Shown here: positions 26,523 through 34,879 of the stretch, piece after piece
How positions within the stretch are numbered: the stretch's first letter is position 1
Layout of the letters: the number at the start of each line of letters is the position of its first letter
Source: Acidobacteriota bacterium
GTDB lineage: Bacteria > Acidobacteriota > Holophagae > Acanthopleuribacterales > Acanthopleuribacteraceae
Assembly (NCBI GenBank): GCA_020439745.1
Contig: JAGQSC010000050.1
Location: 124,001-188,000, forward strand
Reading direction: 5' to 3'
Length of the DNA stretch: 64,000 nt
Notes under the pieces: generated by a model
The model's database searches: none
Told to the model about the DNA's origin: nothing
What the model saw: the letters and a program-made list of their open reading frames with translations, nothing else
Program-made: the position numbers and the translations under genes

Positions 26523-27356
26523 GTGGCTTTACAAATCGGGAAATTGGCCAAGCGCAGCGCGACTACCCTATGCGGTGCCCTGCTCATTTTGGGAATGGTC
26601 CTTTACCTTCCCAAGCCCGTGTTTCACGTGGCACTAGCGGGTTTCGGTGTGGTTGGTGCAATGGAGTTCAAAGCGATTGCACAGGGGTTCGATGTCAAGT
26701 TGCTGATCGTACCCGTGGTGATCACGGTCATTTACGGGATCGCTAGCCTTTATGTGCCGCAGTTGAACATTCATTGGCTTCCTTTCTTGGTGGTCGCGTT
26801 GACATGTTTGTGTACCCTGGCACCACCTCATACCGTCACATCGGCGCTCCCTAGCCTGGGGATCACTTTGGCCGCAAGCGCCTATCTGGGTTTCTCGTTG
26901 ATTGGACTGTCCTATATCTTTGCCTTAGGTACGGAGGGCAATGATCACCGCGGCAGGTTACTGGTCCTTTTCTGTTTCTTTGTCGTTTGGATGGGCGATT
27001 CCGCTGCGTATTTCTTTGGCAGTATTTTCGGCAAGCACAAAATCGCTAAAGTTATTTCGCCCAACAAATCACTGGAGGGTGCCATCGCGAATCTCGCCGG
27101 AAACGCCGTAGCTTTGTGGCTGGGCCAAATAACCTTTTTCCCAAATCTAACGGGCATCACCATCGGCGCGCTAACCTTAGTATTCTTCGTGTTTGGCTTA
27201 TTTGGCGATCTCGTTGAGTCGTCGTGGAAACGAGGATCGGACATAAAAGATAGCGGTCAGATTTTTCCAGGTCACGGTGGCGTTCTCGATCGCGTGGACA
27301 GTATTTTCCTGACCGCCCCGGTGTTCTACATCACGGTCGTGCACGCCGGTATCTGA
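26523..27356 (+). CDS. cdsA: Phosphatidate cytidylyltransferase
   Basis: 277 residues if begun at the GTG at 26523, one base after the uppS stop. The frame is open upstream but that part overlaps uppS. About eight helices are visible. The signature 'DLVESSWKRGSDIKDSG' followed by PGHGGVLDRVDS is diagnostic of CdsA, as is 'ISPNKSLEGAIANL'. It makes CDP-diacylglycerol from phosphatidate and CTP at the inner membrane. The uppS-cdsA-dxr order is widely conserved; rseP and bamA, which often follow, are absent here. Confidence 0.95.
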   Translation: MALQIGKLAKRSATTLCGALLILGMVLYLPKPVFHVALAGFGVVGAMEFKAIAQGFDVKLLIVPVVITVIYGIASLYVPQLNIHWLPFLVVALTCLCTLAPPHTVTSALPSLGITLAASAYLGFSLIGLSYIFALGTEGNDHRGRLLVLFCFFVVWMGDSAAYFFGSIFGKHKIAKVISPNKSLEGAIANLAGNAVALWLGQITFFPNLTGITIGALTLVFFVFGLFGDLVESSWKRGSDIKDSGQIFPGHGGVLDRVDSIFLTAPVFYITVVHAGI

Positions 27357-27372
27357 CAAAAGTGAAAAGAGT

Positions 27373-27402
27373 TTGTATCCCGACACCATACCAAGGTATG
27401 TT
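27373..27402 (+). promoter_or_regulatory. Candidate dxr promoter with internal palindrome
   Basis: In the 60 bp gap between cdsA and dxr, TTGTAT (27373-27378) and TATGTT (27397-27402) are separated by 18 bp. A palindrome CATACC-AA-GGTATG (27387-27400) fills the spacer and overlaps the -10 box. This is the geometry of a repressor operator, but no regulator is known for it here. Confidence 0.4.
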
Positions 27403-27416
27403 TCTTACATAGCGTT

Positions 27417-28574
27417 ATGGTCAAAGTAATCAGCATTCTCGGTTCCACAGGATCCATCGGGCAATCCACCCTTAAGGTGGTTCGGGCCTTTCCCGATCGA
27501 TTCAAAGTGAAATTGCTGGCGGCGAACCGCCAGAGAGAGAAACTCCTTCAACAGGCCATGGAGTTTGAGCCTGACTGGGTGTACATCACGCGCGACTTCG
27601 ATGCAATCTGGCTGAAGAACCAAATTGGCTCCAAAAAGATCCGGGTCATCCAAGGACCTGACCAATTGGACCGGGTGGTGCGACGACTACGCGTGGACGT
27701 CACCGTGGCCGCCATAGTCGGGGCAGCAGGGTTACGCCCAGCAATGGCTGCCATGGAGGCTGGATCTAACCTTGCCTTAGCGAACAAGGAAGCCATGGTG
27801 GTTGCAGGTCGCCTGATGAATCAATTGGCTCAAGAAAAGGACGTCGCGATCATTCCTGTGGACTCAGAACACAACGCGATCCACCAATGCTTGCGTGGAG
27901 CGGACCACCATGAAGTGAAGCGCCTCATACTGACGGCGTCTGGCGGGCCATTTCGCGAATTTGAAGGTGATTTCAGTGCCATTACCCCACAGCAAGCGCT
28001 GAAACATCCCACATGGGACATGGGTAGAAAAATATCGATCGACTCAGCGACCTTAATGAACAAGGGTCTCGAGGTCATTGAGGCCCACTACCTATTCGGA
28101 TTCTCGCCCAATCAAATTGACATCGTCATCCATCCCCAATCGATCGTTCACTCCATGGTGGAATACATTGACAATTCATACATCTGTCAATTGGGGGCCA
28201 CCGACATGGTGCATCCCATCCAGTACGCATTGACGTACCCTGAGAGAACACGCAATCCCTTTCCTTCATTTGACATAACCAAAGGTGCTCACTTGGATTT
28301 CTACAAGGTCGACAGATCCAAGTTCCCCTGTTCCCAGTTAGCCTATGATGCCTTGCTCATGGCCGGCAATGCGCCCGCAGTTCTGAATGCCGCCAATGAA
28401 ATTGCCGTTGAAGCCTTCCTGGAAGAACGCATCAAGTTTACCGATATTCATCGCGTCAACGCCGCCAGCCTCGAAAAGATGGCACACCGCAAGGCACAGA
28501 CCCTCGATGAACTGATCGCATTGGATGAGGCGTCGAGACGCTACGCCTCAAACATGGTCCAAAAACTGGGATAA
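27417..28574 (+). CDS. dxr: 1-deoxy-D-xylulose 5-phosphate reductoisomerase
   Basis: 385 residues, typical. NADPH-binding ILGSTGSIGQSTL, 'ANKEAMVVAG', the metal and substrate motif 'PVDSEHNAIHQCL', 'TASGGPF', and the 'WDMGRKISIDSATLMNKGLE' motif are all intact. It converts DXP to 2-C-methylerythritol 4-phosphate, the committed step of the MEP pathway that supplies uppS. The Shine-Dalgarno is weak. The operon at 33308-36727 may offer an alternative DXP source. Confidence 0.97.
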   Translation: MVKVISILGSTGSIGQSTLKVVRAFPDRFKVKLLAANRQREKLLQQAMEFEPDWVYITRDFDAIWLKNQIGSKKIRVIQGPDQLDRVVRRLRVDVTVAAIVGAAGLRPAMAAMEAGSNLALANKEAMVVAGRLMNQLAQEKDVAIIPVDSEHNAIHQCLRGADHHEVKRLILTASGGPFREFEGDFSAITPQQALKHPTWDMGRKISIDSATLMNKGLEVIEAHYLFGFSPNQIDIVIHPQSIVHSMVEYIDNSYICQLGATDMVHPIQYALTYPERTRNPFPSFDITKGAHLDFYKVDRSKFPCSQLAYDALLMAGNAPAVLNAANEIAVEAFLEERIKFTDIHRVNAASLEKMAHRKAQTLDELIALDEASRRYASNMVQKLG

Positions 28575-28578
28575 ACAA

Positions 28579-28609
28579 AGAAAAAAGCCACCTCGAACTC
28601 AAGGTGGCT
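28579..28609 (-). terminator. Terminator downstream of tRNA-Arg
   Basis: An 8 bp stem (AGCCACCT / AGGTGGCT, 28586-28593 and 28602-28609) has an 8-base loop and a T-rich run on the minus strand (28579-28586). It ends the tRNA transcript. On the plus strand, after dxr, the stem has no T-tract behind it. Confidence 0.8.
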
Positions 28610-28643
28610 AAATGCTAATCCCAGTTAGCAGTCGCCCAGAGAA

Positions 28644-28720
28644 TGGTACGGACGTAGGGATTCGAACCCCAGACCTTCTGGTTCGTAGCCAGATGCTCTA
28701 TCCAACTGAGCTACGTCCGC
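28644..28720 (-). tRNA. tRNA-Arg, anticodon ACG
   Basis: A 77 nt cloverleaf including an encoded CCA end. The acceptor stem GCGGACG pairs with CGTCCGT (one G-U at the first pair), the D arm has the AGCTCAGTTGGAT consensus, the anticodon stem TCTGG/CCAGA encloses the loop CTACGAA with anticodon ACG, and the T loop is TTCGAAT. A34 is expected to be edited to inosine, reading CGN codons. A strong promoter precedes it and a terminator follows it, so it is a monocistronic gene on the minus strand. Confidence 0.97.
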
Positions 28721-28741
28721 ATAAACTCCAGAACGGCCAAA

Positions 28742-28770
28742 AGAATACCGGTTTTCGGCCATCAAGTCAA
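28742..28770 (-). promoter_or_regulatory. Promoter of tRNA-Arg
   Basis: On the minus strand TTGACT (28765-28770) and TATTCT (28742-28747) are separated by exactly 17 bp. The -10 box ends 21 bp before the first base of the tRNA. Confidence 0.72.
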
Positions 28771-28920
28771 AGGTTTTTTGTTCCGCGAGCGGCAACGATA
28801 AATGTCTTGTATGATATGCAACAAGCTCAAAAAAAAGACGTTATCCTTTCGTGAGGCGTCAACATGCCGCAATGCGCTCAGGGTTTACGGGTTTCCAGCC
28901 GATGAGGGTCCAGAAGGGAA

Positions 28921-31551
28921 ATGAAAACAGCTACCGATCAACTATTTCTGGAACGCGCATTACATGAGGCGAAACGCTATGGCGGTGACACCTGGGTATT
29001 TCTGCGCGAATGGGTCCAAAACAGTCGCGACGCAGGTGCCGGTGAAGTCGCGTTGCGCGCGGCTGTGGATATGGACTCTGAATGGGTGGAATGCATGGAT
29101 GACGGCGTGGGTATGTCCGACGCCGAGATGCGCCAGTATCTTTTCCGTCTGTATGCGTCCAGCAAAGAACAAGATGCCCAATCCATCGGTTTCTTTGGTG
29201 TTGGCTTCTGGTCGATTTTGTTGTTTGAGCCGAGCTGGATCTTAATTGAGAGTTGCAAGGGCGATCAGGCAACCGCCTATCGACTCGATTGTGAAACATT
29301 TGAAATAGAGTCCGTGGAGCCATCCCTGTCCTCTCACGGATTTCGTGTCAAGCTACATCGGCGCCGTCGCTTTGCCCGGAGTCGAGATCTGATTGACGAG
29401 CTCTCCGTCGCTTTGATTCGATTTGCGGGCCCTATTCGGCCCCTGCCACCCCAGCTTTCACTCAGATTGACAGTCAACGGATTCCCTGTCAATCAACCGC
29501 TTAAGCAACCTCAGTTTTTAGCCACCTCACTAGTTTTGGAAGGTGCCAGAGGCTATGTAGGTTTCGGAACACGGCCCTGGGTAAGGCTCTACAAAGGCGG
29601 CATCTTGTTGCGCGAGTTAACCGATCTCCACGAACTATTACCAAGGCGTGGGCGCAAGTATGCGCCCAAGGCTCCTGGCGTTTATGCACAAGTCGCAGTG
29701 GATGATGACAACCTGACCGTGTTAATGGACCGCAAGAGTGTGTTTGAAGACGATCACCTTGTTAGTGTTTGCGAAGCGTGCGAAGGCACATTGGTTCAAT
29801 TGGAAAAACAGCTCATTCGTTCCCTTTTCCCACTTAACTGGACCAATCGTAGGTTGCGTATTTGGGATCATCTCCCCAAGAAGATACTGGTCGTCAGCAT
29901 TGCATTGATGGTCATGCTCATGCTTATCGTTGCTCTTTGGCCTGCCAAGGCACCCTACCCCCCTCGACCAGAACTGCATTCCTCGAGCCTGGACACGGTT
30001 TTCGATCATTGGCAGCAATCCACCATTGACCAGGCTGGTCGTCCATCGTCATGGCAATATCAGTCGTCAGCCCCAACCGGTCGCCTTGTTGTGGGCCACC
30101 TTACAGATTTTGACCCGATGTTTGGACTTCAACCACCCGCAAAAAGAGCCATAGCGCCCTATCCCCAACTGCCCGGTGCGGCCGAACCGTTGAGACTTAC
30201 CTTAGGTGTTTCTGGTCAAAACGCGCCAACGCTTTTACCCGTTCCGTCAGGCATGGGTGTGGTTGCAGGCTCTGTAACCTTTGAGGGTCGGCCGGTGCAT
30301 GAACTTGGCGTGACCGCCGAAGGCATGCCACTTGTGGACCTGGAGCCCGTCAAGGCTGGAACACTCACCTATGAGATCACTCAGGCCACCGTGGAACCAA
30401 TCGTCGACAGTCGTTACCTCGAAACAACCGAGTTCCCCCCTCAAATAGCTGCGCAGTTGGACGAACTATCGAGACTTACCCCGGCTGAACGCGTTGAGGG
30501 TGTCAAACGGCTCACCTATTTGCACCTCGAATTTGCTCAAGACGAACAAAGTGCTCAACAATTTATCAGTTCTGACTTGGAATGGGTCAGCAAGACGTTG
30601 CAGATAGGCAAGGGTGATTGCGATGTCATGAACGGCTTAGCTGTACTTATGTTGCGTGCCGTAGATATCCCGGCATTTGTGACCGTAGGGTTGCCCGAGG
30701 ACGACGGCGATATGGGTGCACTGCATGCATGGACACAGTTTCACGACGGGACATGGCAGATGGTCGATTTTTCTCATGGTCGATCGCAATCTACAAACGG
30801 ACCATCCCCGACGCCAGCCTTGGGACAGCAATCGGCACCACTAACCTGGGCATGGCAAATACCCGTTGGCATCCTGATCATTGGAGGTGCGGTGTGGTTA
30901 TGGCGAAAGCGCTCTCGACGCAATTCGGAGCTCCCCGATCAAGCCGGAGAATTACTAGCCCAAATTATTGAGGACGAGTCATCGAAGGAATCTGAGCTTG
31001 GGAAACTGGCTCATTACGTCCCTGCGTTGCGAACGATTCATGGCGGTAAGCTCAGTCTACGCGAGATCGAGAAATTAGCCTTGAGGCACACACCCATCCT
31101 TGCAGACGCAAAAGACCCACGACTTTCGGTCCTCCACCCGTCGACAACCATCCTCGATCGAACCTGTCCATTTGTCGCCAAACTCATGCCCATTCTGCCC
31201 AGCATGCTAACGCTTGACCAGTTGGAGCGTTTTCAAGGTGCGGGTCCAATACCGGACGTACTCAAGCCTGTAGGCGACGCAATTCAAAGACATGACAAGA
31301 GCTCGAAACTGGTCGTGCTCGATCACATTCGATCCTCGACGGAGGCGCGAATCCGCTTCCTGGATGGTTGGCAACAATATCTCGCCATCCCAGCCCGAGC
31401 GGAATGGTTGCTTCGTGCCATCGACCATCATGCACATGAGCCCTTGAAAGCGACGATTTCAGCGGCCGTCGAACTCCTATCTCGTCAAGTGACTTATCGC
31501 GGTGCCATGGACGCCATCATGGCAGATGTCGTAAAGGAACAGCTGGCATGA
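28921..31551 (+). CDS. Hsp90-type GHKL ATPase fused through the membrane to a transglutaminase-like domain
   Basis: 876 residues; ATG preceded by AGAAGGGAA. Residues 1-110 carry a Bergerat ATP site very like Hsp90: N box REWVQNSRDA (about 29-38), G1 MDDGVGM, G2 IGFFGVGFWS. A second beta-rich domain runs to about 310, resembling the middle domain of GHKL proteins. A helix (about 320-341) follows a basic stretch. Residues 342-640 hold a transglutaminase-like fold with KGDCDVMNG (Cys near 567), LHAWTQF (His near 601) and MVDFSHG (Asp near 614). A second helix (about 643-662) is followed by WRKRSRR and a roughly 210-residue helical tail. Charge flanks predict the ATPase and tail in the cytoplasm and the transglutaminase outside. 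The stop overlaps the next gene (ATGA). I know no described protein with this order; function is unknown. Confidence 0.8.
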   Translation: MKTATDQLFLERALHEAKRYGGDTWVFLREWVQNSRDAGAGEVALRAAVDMDSEWVECMDDGVGMSDAEMRQYLFRLYASSKEQDAQSIGFFGVGFWSILLFEPSWILIESCKGDQATAYRLDCETFEIESVEPSLSSHGFRVKLHRRRRFARSRDLIDELSVALIRFAGPIRPLPPQLSLRLTVNGFPVNQPLKQPQFLATSLVLEGARGYVGFGTRPWVRLYKGGILLRELTDLHELLPRRGRKYAPKAPGVYAQVAVDDDNLTVLMDRKSVFEDDHLVSVCEACEGTLVQLEKQLIRSLFPLNWTNRRLRIWDHLPKKILVVSIALMVMLMLIVALWPAKAPYPPRPELHSSSLDTVFDHWQQSTIDQAGRPSSWQYQSSAPTGRLVVGHLTDFDPMFGLQPPAKRAIAPYPQLPGAAEPLRLTLGVSGQNAPTLLPVPSGMGVVAGSVTFEGRPVHELGVTAEGMPLVDLEPVKAGTLTYEITQATVEPIVDSRYLETTEFPPQIAAQLDELSRLTPAERVEGVKRLTYLHLEFAQDEQSAQQFISSDLEWVSKTLQIGKGDCDVMNGLAVLMLRAVDIPAFVTVGLPEDDGDMGALHAWTQFHDGTWQMVDFSHGRSQSTNGPSPTPALGQQSAPLTWAWQIPVGILIIGGAVWLWRKRSRRNSELPDQAGELLAQIIEDESSKESELGKLAHYVPALRTIHGGKLSLREIEKLALRHTPILADAKDPRLSVLHPSTTILDRTCPFVAKLMPILPSMLTLDQLERFQGAGPIPDVLKPVGDAIQRHDKSSKLVVLDHIRSSTEARIRFLDGWQQYLAIPARAEWLLRAIDHHAHEPLKATISAAVELLSRQVTYRGAMDAIMADVVKEQLA

Positions 31552-32753
31552 ACATCCTCGACATTGATTTGGATGCAGCGCTGAACAAGATCTCCCAACG
31601 GCAGACCCTGAACCAGGTCCATTACTTGGTCCAACTGGTTCGTGATGCGTTGACCCGTGCACCCTCATTGATACGCATCGAACAGAATGAAGATCAACTG
31701 CTCGTCTATCACGATGGGGCGGCAATGGGTGATGATGAGTGGCTTCTCTTGCATGCAACCACGAAGAGCCACGAACCCTCAAAACGCACACAGGCACTCA
31801 GTGAATTGGAAGATCGCATGGGTGTGGCGTTATTGAGTATGTGTCTTAGCGAAAATCCCGCCAAGATTCAGAGCGGCAACTTCATCATGCACGCCCGTGA
31901 TGGTGTACCTTCGTTTTCATCACTGAGCTCAGCCTATGCTGGTTTTGAGTTGAACTTGACGCGGCCTGCCAAGTGGGCCTCCGAGGAACGAGAGGAACTA
32001 GTCTATTTTTGCAGCCGAAGTGATGTTCCAATCTACTTGAATGGCACGACCCTGGACCCCAGCCAGGATGATGTAGCTTGCATCCTTGGAGCGACTCAAA
32101 CCGATGAATCTGGTGCCGTTGACACAGGATTACTATCAGAAGGTACGGTAAGTCGCACATCCTATTTCAAACAGGGAATCCGGTTTGGTGTCAAATACGG
32201 CCAGAGTTCCGATGGGAGTATCACAGCCAGTACATGGAATTCCCACTATTTGTCCTTTGAGCCTCACTTCAGTCATTCAATCAAAACAGGTGACCATGCG
32301 ATTGGATCGCTTGTCGGTCACCTCTACCGCAACATTCCCGACTATTACGACGATCTAGCCATCGACGAACAAGAGCGCGTTCGCAATCTTCTGATTCGAT
32401 TTCGGATTCCAGCCTGGGAAAAGATATTCGGGAAACTAAAACTGTTTGACATGGGGACACAACCCAGACAATTGAGCCTCAAAGACTTGCGGCGTCTTCA
32501 AAAAAACTTTGGTTACTTACCCTTTCAATCCCATGACCATGCCATTCTCGACTTGCCAACCCTCAATCGCGACGAAATCGCATTCCTTCGCCGTTTGGGA
32601 TTCAACTTGAGAGACGTTCCGGCACGCGCCCATCCACTACGACCCAATCGCCGTGACCGCACTTGTTGGGTTTCGCAATTGGAACAAGCAGGTATTTACA
32701 CGGTTGAAGAACTGGCTGCGATTGCCGAGCGTCTCGAAACAAAACCCATTTGA
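31548..32753 (+). CDS. Soluble protein with degenerate GHKL-like fold, partner of the upstream ATPase
   Basis: 401 residues, translationally coupled to the gene before it. The first 100 residues follow the same spacing as the upstream ATPase site but with key residues lost: LVQLVRDALT replaces the N box (the Asn is gone), VYHDGAAM stands for DDGVGM, and EDRMGVALLSM for GFFGVGF. ATP binding is therefore doubtful. A middle beta-rich domain is followed by a C-terminal segment 'LEQAGIYTVEELAAIAERLE' that looks like a helix-hairpin-helix. No membrane segment is present. Homology to GHKL is my reading of motif spacing, not proven. It is likely an obligate partner or regulator of the 876-residue protein. 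Confidence 0.6.
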   Translation: MNILDIDLDAALNKISQRQTLNQVHYLVQLVRDALTRAPSLIRIEQNEDQLLVYHDGAAMGDDEWLLLHATTKSHEPSKRTQALSELEDRMGVALLSMCLSENPAKIQSGNFIMHARDGVPSFSSLSSAYAGFELNLTRPAKWASEEREELVYFCSRSDVPIYLNGTTLDPSQDDVACILGATQTDESGAVDTGLLSEGTVSRTSYFKQGIRFGVKYGQSSDGSITASTWNSHYLSFEPHFSHSIKTGDHAIGSLVGHLYRNIPDYYDDLAIDEQERVRNLLIRFRIPAWEKIFGKLKLFDMGTQPRQLSLKDLRRLQKNFGYLPFQSHDHAILDLPTLNRDEIAFLRRLGFNLRDVPARAHPLRPNRRDRTCWVSQLEQAGIYTVEELAAIAERLETKPI

Positions 32754-32778
32754 CGCATGCCTGTCTTTTTGGTATGCT
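32750..32778 (+). promoter_or_regulatory. Promoter of rplI
   Basis: TTGACG (32750-32755, overlapping the stop codon of the preceding gene) and TATGCT (32773-32778) are separated by 17 bp. They lie 34 bp before the rplI start codon, which has GGAGG in front. Confidence 0.65.
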
Positions 32779-32812
32779 CCACCCCTTGTGAATTGATGCG
32801 GAGGATCTGCAA

Positions 32813-33256
32813 ATGCAAGTATTACTCAGAGAACCAGTTGCAAAGTTGGGTGTACGTGGCCAGGTGGTACGTGTTAAACCGGGGTATGCCCGAAATTTTC
32901 TGTTTCCCAAGCGGCTCGCCGTAGCGGTCACCGATGGTAACAAGCGTCAACTTGAGATTGAAAAACGCAATTACGAGCGGAAACTTCTGGCTGAAAAAGG
33001 CATTGCTGAAGAAGCCAAAGCAAAACTGGATGAGCTGAGCCTAACGATTGAAAAACGAAGTGGTGAGTCCGGTGTACTGTTTGGTTCTGTGACCACTCAA
33101 GAAGTAGCGGCACAGCTCCTGAACAACGGATATGAAATTGATCGTAGAAAGATCTCGTTGCCACACATCAAACAACTGGGTGAGTACGAGGTACACATCA
33201 AACTTCATACTGATGTGACCGCTGAAATAAAATTGACCGTGATTCCCCGAACCTAA
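32813..33256 (+). CDS. rplI: 50S ribosomal protein L9
   Basis: 147 residues, the standard length. The N-terminal MQVLLREPVAKLGVRGQVV and 'VKPGYARNFLFPKRLA' are the L9 signature; a long connecting helix (about 42-75) leads to the C-terminal domain with 'SGESGVLFGSVTTQEVA' and 'IKQLGEYEVHIKLH'. It binds 23S rRNA at the base of the L1 stalk. Usual neighbours rpsF and rpsR are absent; the gene has its own promoter and terminator. Confidence 0.98.
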   Translation: MQVLLREPVAKLGVRGQVVRVKPGYARNFLFPKRLAVAVTDGNKRQLEIEKRNYERKLLAEKGIAEEAKAKLDELSLTIEKRSGESGVLFGSVTTQEVAAQLLNNGYEIDRRKISLPHIKQLGEYEVHIKLHTDVTAEIKLTVIPRT

Positions 33257-33279
33257 AAAGGAATCGACCGAATCCAACG

Positions 33280-33309
33280 AAGGCCCTCCTCTGGTGGGCC
33301 TTTTTTTTT
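33280..33309 (+). terminator. Rho-independent terminator of rplI
   Basis: The stem AAGGCCC/GGGCCTT (33280-33286 and 33296-33302) with a 9-base loop runs into nine T residues (33301-33309). The T-tract reaches the stop codon of the convergent cupin gene. Confidence 0.9.
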
Positions 33310-33769
33310 ATTCGCAGATCTCGCAAAATCCGGCGCCATCCACCTCGACAGGGCGATCACGGTCCGCATCCACAACACACAAAAAACCCAGGGGTTCAGG
33401 TCCGTGCGGATTGAGAAACTGGTGGGGGTCATCAGGGCCTACGTAAATGACGTCGCCCGGAGCCACGGGCAGGTAACGGCAACCAATGCGCACTTCGCCC
33501 TCACCTCGAGTGACGTAGACGACATGTTCATGACGATGATGTTCGTAGGTGGAGTAACCGCCCGGATCGATTTCAAAATAGCGCAGATGGAACTTCGTAT
33601 TTTCACCGCGCTTACCAACTAGTTCACGGCGGGTCATGCCTTGATAATTCTCTGAATCTTTCTTGTAGGGTTCAACGGGAATGTACTTCCAGTCCCCATT
33701 TGAAAGGCTTCTGAAGATCTTACTGGCAGTACCGAACATCTTCTCAGGGGCAATCATGTCCTTATCCAT
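33308..33769 (-). CDS. Cupin protein, possible methylthioxylulose-5-phosphate methylsulfurylase
   Basis: 153 residues, AAGGAG before the ATG. A single cupin barrel is seen: first motif 'PGGYSTYEHHRHEHVVYV' then RGEGEV, second motif 'PGDVIYVGPDDPHQFLN'. His and Glu are available as metal ligands. The C-terminus ends in FCEIC, a CxxC. The gene is the last of speD-speE-RLP-cupin. In Rhodospirillum rubrum a cupin next to an RLP converts 1-methylthioxylulose 5-phosphate to DXP and methanethiol. The same job is inferred here from context and cupin type. A generic cupin with another substrate is the alternative. The fold is certain, the reaction is not. Confidence 0.7.
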   Translation of the reverse strand: MDKDMIAPEKMFGTASKIFRSLSNGDWKYIPVEPYKKDSENYQGMTRRELVGKRGENTKFHLRYFEIDPGGYSTYEHHRHEHVVYVTRGEGEVRIGCRYLPVAPGDVIYVGPDDPHQFLNPHGPEPLGFLCVVDADRDRPVEVDGAGFCEICE

Positions 33770-33778
33770 CTGTGCTCC

Positions 33779-34879
33779 TTATGCGCCTCGTACGGCTCGT
33801 CGGAAAAGTGCGGCTGCACTGCGCAAATCAGTCGCCGCCCGCATGAGACCACCGCCAATCAAGTGTATCAGATCGTCCCCATATTCGCGGCTCATTTCGC
33901 CAATTCGGTCCAGAGTCATTCCTCCTGCAGGTACAGGGAACGAGGGTTTATAGGCGCCATAGGGCTCGCGTAGAGCGGCATTGATGGCATGACACGTATG
34001 GGTATCGAACACAAAACGACCACCCACATTTGGGTAAATCGATGCGTCCGCCCCTAATGACCGAAACAGTTGTCCCAAGACCACTCCGGCGGTCATACCG
34101 TGGTCGGGTGCGCTGAACATCCCTCCTGCTAATGAGGGATGTGCGAGCACTGCAAAGTCCCCTCGCCTTGCAATTTCTGCCATCATGTCCCATCCAACCA
34201 ACCAAGGACACACCATGACGATTTTGATTCCCTGGCTTAAGCAAAGTTCGTAGTCGCGTTCGAATCGAGTTATGGGTGGCATGAAGTTGGGTGCGTAAAG
34301 CGCGTGGCGATTCGTGGTGTCGTTGGCGCGAATGACTGCCTGCTGTACTTTCGGTACTCGTTCGGCGAACGGCGCATATCGCTGATTGGCAAGACCGTGA
34401 TCGTCTTTGATGATGTCCATGCCGCCACAAGCCAAATCGAAAGCCATGGTTGCAAACTCATCCGAAGTTCGTCCCATGGGTTTTAGGGCAGTACACACCA
34501 GCGCACCTTGATGTACTTCTGTTAACTTGCGCATCCCATCGATGCCAAAACTTGGACCCGGGAACACACCATCCAAACCCTCGATTTGGGTAATCAAGAA
34601 ACCCCGTTTCATGGAGATGTTGCCAAACAACAAGTTCAAGAGCTGAGCAGCTTCGCCTCCTGTCGTGTCCAGACTGTAGGAAATCACCGCATGAGCACGG
34701 TTCTCGTCAACATCATTGATTTGTTCAATTCGCCCTACGACCTGTGTCAAGAGTATATCTGGCACCTGATCCAGGGGCAGTTCGGCAGTTTGTTCTAATG
34801 CAATTCCTTGCGCAATTTGACGGGCGTCATCGCCAGGTCCCAGAGACAAACAGAAATGAACCTTGAGCCGGGTTTCCAT
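33779..34879 (-). CDS. RuBisCO-like protein (form IV), likely methylthioribulose-1-phosphate isomerase type
   Basis: 366 residues, ATG overlapping the speE stop (TAATG). The RuBisCO large-chain fold is shown by 'FPGPSFGIDGMRKL', 'TALKPMGRTSDEFA' and the active-site region GGMDIIKDDHGLANQ, where the carbamylated Lys and Asp are kept but the usual KxDE Glu is His. 'LAHPSLAGGMF' and C-terminal 'YPNVGGRFVFD' also fit. True CO2 fixation is unlikely because of the altered motif and short length. With a cupin downstream and polyamine genes upstream it best fits the RLP that isomerises 5-methylthioribulose 1-phosphate to methylthioxylulose 5-phosphate. An OiaX-like decarboxylase is an alternative. 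Confidence 0.8.
   Translation of the reverse strand: METRLKVHFCLSLGPGDDARQIAQGIALEQTAELPLDQVPDILLTQVVGRIEQINDVDENRAHAVISYSLDTTGGEAAQLLNLLFGNISMKRGFLITQIEGLDGVFPGPSFGIDGMRKLTEVHQGALVCTALKPMGRTSDEFATMAFDLACGGMDIIKDDHGLANQRYAPFAERVPKVQQAVIRANDTTNRHALYAPNFMPPITRFERDYELCLSQGIKIVMVCPWLVGWDMMAEIARRGDFAVLAHPSLAGGMFSAPDHGMTAGVVLGQLFRSLGADASIYPNVGGRFVFDTHTCHAINAALREPYGAYKPSFPVPAGGMTLDRIGEMSREYGDDLIHLIGGGLMRAATDLRSAAALFRRAVRGA

Noticed and set aside
28612-28854. Plus-strand open frame crossing the tRNA
   Set aside because: It covers a convincing tRNA-Arg and its promoter on the other strand; no gene-like features.
33779-34879. Genuine CO2-fixing RuBisCO
   Set aside because: The active-site motif reads KDDH instead of KxDE, the protein is shorter than form I-III large chains, and the neighbours are polyamine and cupin genes with no phosphoribulokinase.
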